This document shows, one piece after another, positions 1 through 6,615 of a stretch of 64,000 nucleotides of DNA. The notes below the pieces were generated by a model. The model had not been told where the DNA came from. It was given only the letters and a program-made list of their open reading frames with translations, and ran no database searches. The translations under genes and the position numbers were made by a program. Positions within the stretch are counted from its first letter, which is position 1. Each line of letters starts with the position of its first letter. The DNA lies in the NCBI RefSeq assembly GCF_003403015.1, contig NZ_QURL01000002.1:558001-622000 (forward strand). Reading direction: 5' to 3'. The DNA comes from Fulvimarina endophytica. GTDB lineage: Bacteria > Pseudomonadota > Alphaproteobacteria > Rhizobiales > Rhizobiaceae.

Positions 1-316
1 GCGCGCCGGACAGCTCGAACTGTCCACCCGGCTCCAGCGAGATCGCGCCGCCCTCCTCGTCGTTGAAGAGACCGATGATGCGCCCGTCGTCGATGATCGG
101 CTCCCAGCCCGAAAGGGCTTTCAGCCCTTCGAGGAGCTTGGCGATGCCGCGATCGCCCTCATAGGGGACGGGCGCGAAATTCTCGACATAATAGCCGAAC
201 TTCTCGTGCTCGGTGCCGATGCGGAACCGGTCCTCCGGCTTCTCGCCGCTCGCCAGATAGGCGGCCAGATCCTCGATCGATCCGATCGGCGTCGCGTCGC
301 TGGTGTCGCGGGCCAT
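1..316 (-). CDS. gshA: Glutamate-cysteine ligase, N-terminal part (cut by window edge)
   Basis: Only the first 105 codons are present; the gene continues leftward out of the window. The product joins glutamate and cysteine in the first, ATP-dependent step of glutathione synthesis in the cytoplasm. The visible N-terminus contains RIGTEHEKFGY and, later, EEGGAISLEPGGQFELSG. Both are hallmarks of the plant/alphaproteobacterial-type ligase rather than the E. coli type. The ATG at 316-314 follows a strong ribosome binding site (GGAGGGG, six bases before it on the minus strand). It lies downstream of rsmE in the same direction, 122 bases apart, a pairing common in Hyphomicrobiales. Family assignment is confident; completeness cannot be judged. 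Confidence 0.9.
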   Translation of the reverse strand, partial: MARDTSDATPIGSIEDLAAYLASGEKPEDRFRIGTEHEKFGYYVENFAPVPYEGDRGIAKLLEGLKALSGWEPIIDDGRIIGLFNDEEGGAISLEPGGQFELSGA

Positions 317-438
317 GATTGTCCCCTCCGATGATGGCGGATGTCGGTTCGACCCGATTCGTTCCGTCCCGAAATTACGCATGCCCGCAGCGGCGGCAAG
401 ACGCTCCCCGGCGACGCGCCGTTTACACGAGCTTTGGA

Positions 439-1188
439 TCAGGCAACAGGTTGCCAGTCGCCGCAGACAGCCTGCAGGAGGGCGAGGGCGGCGACGGCGG
501 CCGTGTCGGCCCTGAGGATGCGGGGGCCGAGCGAGATCGATCGCACGAAGGAATGTTCGCCCAGCCGCTTGCGTTCCGCCGGCGAAAAACCGCCCTCAGG
601 ACCGATGAGGACCCCCTTCGGGCCCCTGGAAAGCGAGGCGAGGGCGTCGATCGGGCTTTCGGCATCCATCCGCTCGTCGCACATGACGAGCGGGATATCC
701 GTGTTCCAGCCGGCTATGAACTCTTCGAACTTCAACGGCTCGCGGCATTGCGGCAGGGTCAGGATGCCACACTGTTCCGCAGCTTCCACGGCATTGGCCT
801 CGATCTTGTCGATCCTGATGCGATGGGACTGCGTGAAATCGGTGAGCACCGGCTGGAGAACCCCGGCACCCATCTCCACCGCCTTCTGGACCATGTAGTC
901 GAGCCGGCCGACTTTGAGCGGTGCGAAGCAGTAGATCAGGTCCGATGCCGGTGTCTGGGCCCTGACCTCCTCGATCGGGACGAATGTAAGCTTCTTCTTG
1001 GATGGCTTTTTGAGGCTTGCGAGCCACTCGCCGTCCCGGCCGTTGAAGAGGAGTACGTGATCGTCCTCGTTGCGGCGCAGAACGTTGAGGAGATGGTTCG
1101 TCTGGACGGGGTTCGCCTCGAACGCGCGGCCGGCGGCGAGGTCCTCGCCCACATACAGCCTCGGGCTCTTGAAGTCGTAGCTCGGCAT
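439..1188 (-). CDS. rsmE: 16S rRNA (uracil1498-N3)-methyltransferase RsmE
   Basis: This 249-residue protein matches the usual length of RsmE, which methylates N3 of U1498 in 16S rRNA using S-adenosylmethionine. An N-terminal PUA-like part (about 1-75, with HLLNVLRR and LFNGRDGEW) precedes a SPOUT methyltransferase domain. The C-terminal trefoil-knot signature is clear: LIGPEGGFSPAE followed by SLGPRILRADTA. It is transcribed leftward toward gshA and diverges from the SDR gene at 1289, with about 100 bases between the two starts. No truncation or frameshift is seen. Confidence 0.95.
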   Translation of the reverse strand: MPSYDFKSPRLYVGEDLAAGRAFEANPVQTNHLLNVLRRNEDDHVLLFNGRDGEWLASLKKPSKKKLTFVPIEEVRAQTPASDLIYCFAPLKVGRLDYMVQKAVEMGAGVLQPVLTDFTQSHRIRIDKIEANAVEAAEQCGILTLPQCREPLKFEEFIAGWNTDIPLVMCDERMDAESPIDALASLSRGPKGVLIGPEGGFSPAERKRLGEHSFVRSISLGPRILRADTAAVAALALLQAVCGDWQPVA

Positions 1189-1288
1189 ATTTGACGCACC
1201 GTTCGGCTTATCCTGCAGCGCAACCTAAGCCCCGATGCCCCGTTGTCACGCCAGACCAAGCCATACCATAAAGAAGGAAGCTTCCACG

Positions 1289-2086
1289 ATGGACCTGAAA
1301 ATTCGAGACCGCGTCGCGCTCATCACCGGCGCCACGGGAGGGATGGGGTTCGAGACGGCGAAGATCCTCGCCGACGAGGGCGTCAAGCTCGTCCTCTCCG
1401 ATCTCGACATCGAGACGCTGGAAAAGGAAGCCTCCAGCCTGCCGACGGACCTGATCTGGATCAAGGCGGACTGCACCGATCAGAGCGAGATCGATGCGAT
1501 GGTCAAGGAAGCCTATGGAAAGTTCGGCAAGATCGATATCGTGATCCATACGGCCGGCATCACCGGCGCCAAGGGTCATCCCCTCGAAATGTCCGACGAG
1601 GACTACAAGGAGGCCTGGGAGATCGACTTCCTCTCCGCCGTGAAGATCGCCCGGGCGACCTTCCCGAAGATGCGCGAGAACGAGTGGGGCCGCTTCGTCT
1701 GCATCACCTCGGAGAACGCCGTGCAGCCCTATTGGGAAGAGGCGACCTACAACACCGCCAAGGCGGCTCTCGCGGCCTTCGTCAAGAATCTGTCCTATCA
1801 GGAAGCCGCCCACGGCATCCTCTGCAACACGGTCTCGCCGGCCTTCGTGGAGACGGCGATGACCGACGGTATGATGGAGAAGCGGGCCGAGGAACTCGGC
1901 GTCTCTTTCGACGAGGCGGTCAAGTCCTTCCTTGACGAGGAGCGGCCGGGCATCGTTCAGAAGCGCCGTGGCCGGGCCGACGAGGTCGCGGCCGTCATCG
2001 CGCTCGTGGTCTCCGAGCGGGCCTCCTACATGAATGGCGGCAATGTGCGCGTCGATGGCGGGGCGGTCCAGTCGGTCCAGAACTGA
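1289..2086 (+). CDS. SDR-family NAD(P)-dependent oxidoreductase
   Basis: This is a 265-residue classical short-chain dehydrogenase. The cofactor motif is TGATGGMG near residues 13-20 and the catalytic YNTAK lies around residue 155, after a serine in CITSE. The C-terminal NGGNVRVDGG segment is typical of the family. Substrate cannot be read from the sequence; relatives include 3-hydroxybutyrate, 3-oxoacyl and sugar-alcohol dehydrogenases. The frame is open from 1235, but the ATG at 1289 is preferred because AAGGAAG lies eight bases before it and MDLKIRDRVALITG fits the family N-terminus. It appears monocistronic, with a hairpin terminator at 2132-2159. Confidence 0.85.
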   Translation: MDLKIRDRVALITGATGGMGFETAKILADEGVKLVLSDLDIETLEKEASSLPTDLIWIKADCTDQSEIDAMVKEAYGKFGKIDIVIHTAGITGAKGHPLEMSDEDYKEAWEIDFLSAVKIARATFPKMRENEWGRFVCITSENAVQPYWEEATYNTAKAALAAFVKNLSYQEAAHGILCNTVSPAFVETAMTDGMMEKRAEELGVSFDEAVKSFLDEERPGIVQKRRGRADEVAAVIALVVSERASYMNGGNVRVDGGAVQSVQN

Positions 2087-2131
2087 CGCGAACTTGGACT
2101 GACGCGAACACGCAAGCCGCATATCCTCACG

Positions 2132-2159
2132 ACGGCGGCGCCCTTCCGGGCGTCGCCGT
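2132..2159 (+). terminator. Hairpin terminator after SDR gene
   Basis: A 12-bp stem (ACGGCGGCGCCC at 2132-2143, GGGCGTCGCCGT at 2148-2159, with one G-T pair) closes a TTCC loop. It is followed by TCGTTT, a weak T-rich tail. It lies 45 bases after the SDR stop. Confidence 0.65.
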
Positions 2160-2284
2160 TCGTTTAGCGCCTCGCGTCCAACGCAGCCGGGTGATTGTCC
2201 GCACTCGGCCCGCCGGATAGGTTGAGGCTTCGAGGTTCGATGACCCACGGCACGAGGCCAGACCGAACGAGGATGAGATTTTTT

Positions 2285-3307
2285 ATGACGACCCGTCGCA
2301 GGATCGCGCTTTTCTCCTGCATCGCGGGCCTGATGGTGGCGTTCGGCCTTCTTGCCGGAACGAGTGCTCTCGCGCAGGATCTCTTCCTTGCCGACAAGAC
2401 CTGTCCCGCGTTCCAGTCCTTCCGCAAGGGCACGAACCCGAACGGCGTGACGACGGAGATCGGCCGCTCCTACGAAGTGATCGAGGCCAACGGGTCCGAT
2501 CCGACCCATTACCGACTGAGAATCCAGGCCGCCGAGCCGCCCGAGCGCTGGGTCTCCAGAACCTGCGGCGTCCTCTCTCGCGGATCGGGCGACGGGGCGG
2601 TTCGGCCGAAGTCCGGCAATGCCGACATCGCGAGCCCACCCGCATCGTCGCGGGCGAGGGATGCTTCCGCGCCGGAACGCTTCGTCCTTGCCGCAAGCTG
2701 GCATGCGGCCTTCTGCGAGGCGCGGCCGCGCAGCCGCGATTGCCGAACCGGCGGATATGACGACGGCCTGAAGCTTCACGGCCTCTGGCCCCAGCCGCGA
2801 AGTGCTGCCTATTGCGGCGTTGCGAGCGCGCTCGTCGAGGCGGACGAACGGGGGCGCTGGGCCGAACTGCCGGAGCCTCGCATCGAGGCCTCTACACGGC
2901 GAGCCCTGGCCGAAGCGATGCCCGGCATGGCGGCCGATCTTCATCGGCACGAATGGATCAAGCACGGAACCTGCTACGGAACGGGTGTGCAGGACTACTT
3001 CGCCGACTCCCTTCTCCTGATCGAGCAGTTGAACGCCTCGCCCGTCGGCGCCCTGTTCCGCGACAATGTCGGAAGGACGCTGACGGGGGCAGAGATCCGC
3101 GCGACATTCGACGAGGCGTTCGGGCCGGGAGCGGGAGAGAGGGTTCTCCTCGATTGCAACACGGTGGACGGGCTTCGCCTGATCAACGAATTGCGGATCA
3201 ATCTGCGCGGGACGATCGAGCCGGACACGAGGCTCGAGGATCTGATCATGGCGGCCGAGGAGGCGCCGCGCGGATGCTCTGCCGGGATCGTCGATGCGAA
3301 GGGCTGA
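2285..3307 (+). CDS. Secreted ribonuclease T2 family protein
   Basis: This 340-residue protein starts with a clear signal peptide (RRR, hydrophobic stretch, ending near ALA-Q31), so it should act in the periplasm or outside the cell. The two RNase T2 catalytic blocks are intact: LHGLWPQ (His165) and HEWIKHGTC (His222, Glu223, Lys226, His227). Family members cleave single-stranded RNA through a 2',3'-cyclic phosphate. Residues 31-130 form an extra N-terminal segment with a Cys pair (Cys40, Cys94) and a Ser/Ala-rich linker, not part of the T2 fold. Start is ambiguous: an ATG at 2273 is in frame, but 2285 gives the more regular signal peptide. No operon partner is visible. Confidence 0.88.
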   Translation: MTTRRRIALFSCIAGLMVAFGLLAGTSALAQDLFLADKTCPAFQSFRKGTNPNGVTTEIGRSYEVIEANGSDPTHYRLRIQAAEPPERWVSRTCGVLSRGSGDGAVRPKSGNADIASPPASSRARDASAPERFVLAASWHAAFCEARPRSRDCRTGGYDDGLKLHGLWPQPRSAAYCGVASALVEADERGRWAELPEPRIEASTRRALAEAMPGMAADLHRHEWIKHGTCYGTGVQDYFADSLLLIEQLNASPVGALFRDNVGRTLTGAEIRATFDEAFGPGAGERVLLDCNTVDGLRLINELRINLRGTIEPDTRLEDLIMAAEEAPRGCSAGIVDAKG

Positions 3308-3370
3308 GGGCCCGGGCGCCGTTCCGCCTTGAGGTCGCCGCCGCAGGACGGGGCGTCTGGAAATCAGGGC

Positions 3371-3399
3371 AAAAAAAAAGCCGGGTACTAAGACCCGGC
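3371..3399 (-). terminator. Rho-independent terminator of the small RNA
   Basis: On the minus strand, GCCGGGT and ACCCGGC form a 7-bp GC-rich stem (3393-3399 with 3380-3386) around a six-base loop, followed at once by nine T residues (3371-3379). It is the most canonical intrinsic terminator in the window. No leftward protein gene precedes it. Confidence 0.9.
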
Positions 3400-3483
3400 C
3401 CGGAATATCGGTTTCGTGAGAAACCCTTGGGAGGAAACAGCCGAAGGCGACGAATGGGAGGAGGAGATCGTCACTGTTCGGCT
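3371..3483 (-). ncRNA. Candidate trans-acting small RNA, alpha-r14/'cuckoo' type
   Basis: Read on the minus strand this is a compact RNA of about 110 nt. A 5' hairpin has an outer stem AGCCGAA/TTCGGCT (3477-3483 with 3439-3445) and an inner stem GACGA/TCGTC (3468-3472 with 3449-3453). Together they expose the loop TCTCCTCCTCCCAT. A second C-rich single-stranded stretch (TTTCCTCCC) follows, then a small hairpin GGTTTC-TCAC-GAAACC, then an intrinsic terminator with nine T. Exposed CCUCCUCCC motifs complementary to Shine-Dalgarno sequences define the alpha-r14/cuckoo RNAs of Hyphomicrobiales and Rhodobacterales. The assignment rests on motif and fold, not a covariance search. The 5' end is inferred from the stem; a TAGAT element near 3490-3494 could be the -10. 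Confidence 0.75.
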
Positions 3484-3739
3484 ACACACAATCTAGATCA
3501 CGCTGCACCGCAGCGAAATAGATAAGCGCGCAATTCAGCCATGCGCTCAAAGCATAACTCGATCGTGTTTTGACCTGAGGTGCTGCGGATGGGGAAGGCT
3601 CGCTTACGCAGAGCGTCTTGAACCCGCCCGGTCGTCCCGGGGCGCGGCTCTCTGCGCTGTTCGAGCCAAGGCCTTAACCATGCACGGGAATTCCGCGCCT
3701 GCGGATGGGATCGCGCATGGTCTTCTCCACGCGCTGGTC

Positions 3740-3754
3740 TTAATTTCCGATTAA
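3740..3754. promoter_or_regulatory. CtrA-type binding box (TTAA-N7-TTAA)
   Basis: The sequence TTAATTTCCGATTAA matches the full alphaproteobacterial CtrA consensus TTAA-N7-TTAA. It lies about 150 bases before the operon starting at 3903, in the same intergenic gap as the small RNA gene. TTAA-rich 15-mers are rare by chance at this GC content. Binding and direction of control are inferred. Confidence 0.5.
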
Positions 3755-3902
3755 GCATGCGGCGCACCGTTCGCGGAGCGCTCGGACAGGCTGGGAGATG
3801 TCGCCCGGCGAGACTTCGCCCGAGCGCGTTCACCGTGGGGGGCATCCAGCAATCGGGCGGCCTTGCACCACGGGACCGTCGCTCACGAGATCGGTAAAGC
3901 GT

Positions 3903-5252
3903 ATGAGCGCATCGCAGTCCTACACCCTTCGCGGCCAGCAGACCCGCCTCGACACGGTGACCAAAGTCACGCTCGCCGTCCTGGCGCTGGCTTCGGGCGT
4001 CTACACCTATCTCGGCGTGCGCGAGCTTCTCGATGGAAGCGCGACGGCGGTGCTTCTGGGGGCCGTGGTCTATGCGTCGGCGGTCTCCGTCGCGATCTAC
4101 GCTTTCTGGTCCTATCTGATGCGCTTCATGCCGCATGTGCGCCAGGCGGCGAGCCGTCGGATGCTCTACCTCGCGATGGCCATCGGCTCGCTGATGATCG
4201 TCGCCATGTCCTCCTGGCTCAACGCATCGGCGCTCGCGGGATCTGCGGCGCTGGAACAGCATCTGTCGGTGACGACCGAGGAGTATCAGCAGACCCTCAA
4301 TCAGGCGCATGAGAACGCGCTCGCGGCCCAGTCCCTGCTTCCCGACATCCAGCTCGCCGCCCAGCGTTTCGACGGTCTCGCCCAGCAGGAGGCCCGGTCT
4401 GGTTCCCTCACCGGCACCTCCGGCTCCGGAACGGTGGTCCAGTTCCTGCGCCAGATGTCGAACCAGCTGACGGCCCTTCAGAACGGTATCTCGGCGAGCA
4501 GTTCGCAGGTCGCAACGACCTTCGACGAGGGCGGAGAACGGCTGTCGCGGATGCGCCAGCTCGTCTCCGATGCCGGGCCGATCGCCGGGCGGGCGAATGC
4601 GTTCGCGGAAGAAGCCGTTCAGCTTTCGGGCATCATCACCAGCCTGCAACAGAATTCCATCGCGCCGGCCGTGAAGCGGACGGCCGAGGATCTCGGCCGG
4701 TCCTTCATCGCTCCGGTCGCCGATGGCGGCGACGAGAATCTGCGGACCCGCCAGTCGCAGGTCGTGGAGCGCGTCGAGGAGGCGGTGCGGGCGCAGAGCG
4801 CCCAGCTCGTCGCCGCGGCCGACGAGATTCTCGCCCGCCCGACCGTCGAGCCTCTCCGCTTCACCCCGCTTTCCGCGCCGGAGGCCGTGATCCGCTATGC
4901 CGCGGACTTCCTCCCGTCCTGGGCCGGCGCGATCTCGATCGACCTATTGCCCGCGGTGCTGATCTTCATCCTCTGCATCGTCCAGGACGTCATTCGGCGC
5001 GAGGACGGCGAGGAGATGGAGACCGGCGACATGTCTGCCGCCGACCTGATGCGGGCGATCCGCATCCAGAAGAAGCTTCGGGTGGCTGAGGACGTCGGCG
5101 AGCTCGAGCACGCCGCCCACACCCCGTCCGGGCCGCCCCAGGTTGCGCCTGTGCCGTCCGGCGAGGTGTCGAACACCCAAGGCGACCGCGATATCGTGCA
5201 GCGCAACGATCCGGCCGGATCGACCACATTCGCGAAGACGGCCTCGCGTTGA
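3903..5252 (+). CDS. Four-TM membrane protein with long periplasmic coiled-coil region
   Basis: I do not recognise the family. The 449-residue product has three N-terminal transmembrane segments (about 21-39, 47-70, 87-105). A long Gln/Ala/Ser-rich, heptad-like segment (110-335) carries many QxxL and LxxQ patterns, and a fourth membrane segment lies at 341-362. The 87-residue tail is acidic and charged, then Pro-rich. If the tail is cytoplasmic, the coiled coil is periplasmic, giving a chemoreceptor-like or scaffold topology without a signalling domain. The ATG at 3903 is preferred over an earlier in-frame ATG at 3798 because the intervening residues look non-coding. The ClpP-like gene begins 15 bases after its stop, so the two are probably one operon, possibly under the CtrA-type box at 3740. 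Confidence 0.75.
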   Translation: MSASQSYTLRGQQTRLDTVTKVTLAVLALASGVYTYLGVRELLDGSATAVLLGAVVYASAVSVAIYAFWSYLMRFMPHVRQAASRRMLYLAMAIGSLMIVAMSSWLNASALAGSAALEQHLSVTTEEYQQTLNQAHENALAAQSLLPDIQLAAQRFDGLAQQEARSGSLTGTSGSGTVVQFLRQMSNQLTALQNGISASSSQVATTFDEGGERLSRMRQLVSDAGPIAGRANAFAEEAVQLSGIITSLQQNSIAPAVKRTAEDLGRSFIAPVADGGDENLRTRQSQVVERVEEAVRAQSAQLVAAADEILARPTVEPLRFTPLSAPEAVIRYAADFLPSWAGAISIDLLPAVLIFILCIVQDVIRREDGEEMETGDMSAADLMRAIRIQKKLRVAEDVGELEHAAHTPSGPPQVAPVPSGEVSNTQGDRDIVQRNDPAGSTTFAKTASR

Positions 5253-5267
5253 GGGAGCCTTTAAGCG

Positions 5268-6290
5268 ATGATCGGTGACGAGACGAGCCCGGGCAGGCTC
5301 GATCGCATGCTGCGCGCGCTGCCGGAAGGCGCGATCCTGCGCGGCGTCTTCATCAGTCTTCTCGTGATGAGCCTTGCCATCGTCTATCTCGACTGGCTCG
5401 AATTCGCCGAGAGCGAGGCCGAGACGGCGCGCACCGAACGCACCGAGCCCCTGCCGCTGCGGCGGCCGGAGCCTGGCGATCAGGTCCGTCCCTATCTTCC
5501 GAAAACCCAGCCGGTGGGGCCCGATCGCGGCGCCCCGACGCTTCCGGGCTACGACGGTCCGCTCGATGGCGATGCGATGGGCGAGGTCATGGCGTTCCGC
5601 GATGCCGGCGGCGGTGTCGCTTCGGCGGTCGGCCGCATCGGGATCGGAACGGCGACGGATCTGCGCGAATTCCTGGCCGGCCGCGAGGAGGCCGGATCGC
5701 CGATCGAGACGCTCTTCCTCCATTCGCCCGGCGGGTCGGTCGACGATGCGCTGGCCATGGCGAGCGATCTGCGCACGAGCGGCATCAGCACGGTCGTGCC
5801 CGATGACGGCTATTGCGCCTCGGCCTGTCCGCTCGTCTTTGCGGGCGGGCTGACGCGCCGGGCGGGAGACGCCTCGTGGATCGGCCTGCATCAGGTCTAC
5901 GCCGTCGACATGCCCGGGCTCGAAGGGGGCGACGATGTCGATCGCTCGATTTCCGATATCCAGCAGACGATCGCCCGGGCCCAGGAATTGCTGGTGGAGA
6001 TGGGGGTCGATCCGGCCATCTGGATCAAGGCGCTGCAGACACCGCCGGCAGAGCTCTATGTCCTGACCGAGGACGAACTCGTCGCCTCGCGCTTCGTGCG
6101 CCCGTTCCCGGACGGGCCGCAGTTCATCGGGCCGCGCAGGCCGTCGGATTTCAGGATCGAGGGTCCGGCGTTATCGGACGCGGACGAACCCCCGACCGGA
6201 ACGCCCTCCGCCGGAACTCCGGCAGCTGGCCCCGTGCCGCAGCAGCCGCTGGCCGACGAGCCCTCTGCGGGCGCCGGCAACGCAGCCTGA
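5268..6290 (+). CDS. Membrane-anchored periplasmic ClpP/crotonase-fold protein (COG3904-like)
   Basis: This 340-residue protein has one N-terminal membrane anchor (about 24-41). A Pro/Arg-rich linker follows, then a ClpP-like domain (about 105-280) and a Pro/Ala-rich tail. The domain shows SPGGSVDDA (153-161), CASAC with a candidate nucleophile Ser185, and WIGLHQVY with candidate His208. These positions parallel the ClpP Ser and His, and the Cys residues flanking Ser185 are typical of the COG3904 periplasmic group. The fold resembles a serine protease, but substrate and activity are unknown. It is the second gene of an apparent operon with the coiled-coil membrane protein upstream, and the pair may form one envelope complex. 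A strong bidirectional terminator follows. Confidence 0.75.
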   Translation: MIGDETSPGRLDRMLRALPEGAILRGVFISLLVMSLAIVYLDWLEFAESEAETARTERTEPLPLRRPEPGDQVRPYLPKTQPVGPDRGAPTLPGYDGPLDGDAMGEVMAFRDAGGGVASAVGRIGIGTATDLREFLAGREEAGSPIETLFLHSPGGSVDDALAMASDLRTSGISTVVPDDGYCASACPLVFAGGLTRRAGDASWIGLHQVYAVDMPGLEGGDDVDRSISDIQQTIARAQELLVEMGVDPAIWIKALQTPPAELYVLTEDELVASRFVRPFPDGPQFIGPRRPSDFRIEGPALSDADEPPTGTPSAGTPAAGPVPQQPLADEPSAGAGNAA

Positions 6291-6363
6291 GAGCTTTCCG
6301 CGCTTCTTCCGAAGCCGCGAGCCGGCGAGCCTGAACAGATCGCGGATCAATCGTCTTCAAACG

Positions 6364-6402
6364 AAAAGCGGCGCCGGCTCGTTCGAGACCGGCGCCGCTT
6401 TT
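6364..6402. terminator. Bidirectional intrinsic terminator
   Basis: A perfect 14-bp stem (AAAAGCGGCGCCGG at 6364-6377, CCGGCGCCGCTTTT at 6389-6402) closes an 11-base loop. With A4 on one side and T4 on the other, it can end transcription from the 5268 gene and from the leftward MFS operon. Confidence 0.9.
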
Positions 6403-6420
6403 GACTGCTGCAAGCGTTCT

Positions 6421-6540
6421 TTAGAAAAAGAGCGCGGAGGCGTTGTTCAGCGTGAAGATGACGCCGATGACGAGCGGAATGCCGACAAAGGCCCAGGCAA
6501 GCGCGATGGCGACCGGACTTGTCGTCGATTTCTCAGCCAT
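6421..6540 (-). CDS. 39-residue single-TM partner of OFA-family MFS transporter
   Basis: A short leftward frame encodes MAEKSTTSPVAIALAWAFVG and continues to a Leu-Phe-Phe end. It has one hydrophobic segment (about 10-31) with a central Gly-Ile-Pro kink. Tiny proteins of this kind are known directly downstream of oxalate/formate-antiporter MFS genes as 'MFS transporter small subunit'. Here it starts 75 bases after the stop of such a gene and just before the shared terminator. It is probably an inner-membrane accessory peptide of that carrier. It is too short for most gene finders. Confidence 0.75.
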   Translation of the reverse strand: MAEKSTTSPVAIALAWAFVGIPLVIGVIFTLNNASALFF

Positions 6541-6615
6541 GGTGATCCATTTCAATCGAGTGGTTGATGGAAGCGCCCGCCCCAAAGAGGGCGGGCCTTG
6601 AGTTCTGCCGGCCTC

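Larger units (their letters stand above)
3308..3902. other. Intergenic region with small RNA and CtrA-type box
   Basis: This 595-base gap has no convincing protein gene. It contains a leftward small RNA gene with terminator (3371-3483) and a perfect TTAA-N7-TTAA box (3740-3754) before the operon at 3903. Between them (3490-3735) I see only a short inverted GCTGC/GCAGC element near 3500 and otherwise unstructured sequence. Confidence 0.7.

Noticed and set aside
5268..6290. Cytoplasmic ClpP protease
   Set aside because: An N-terminal membrane anchor and the CASAC serine context place it with periplasmic COG3904-like proteins, not ClpP.
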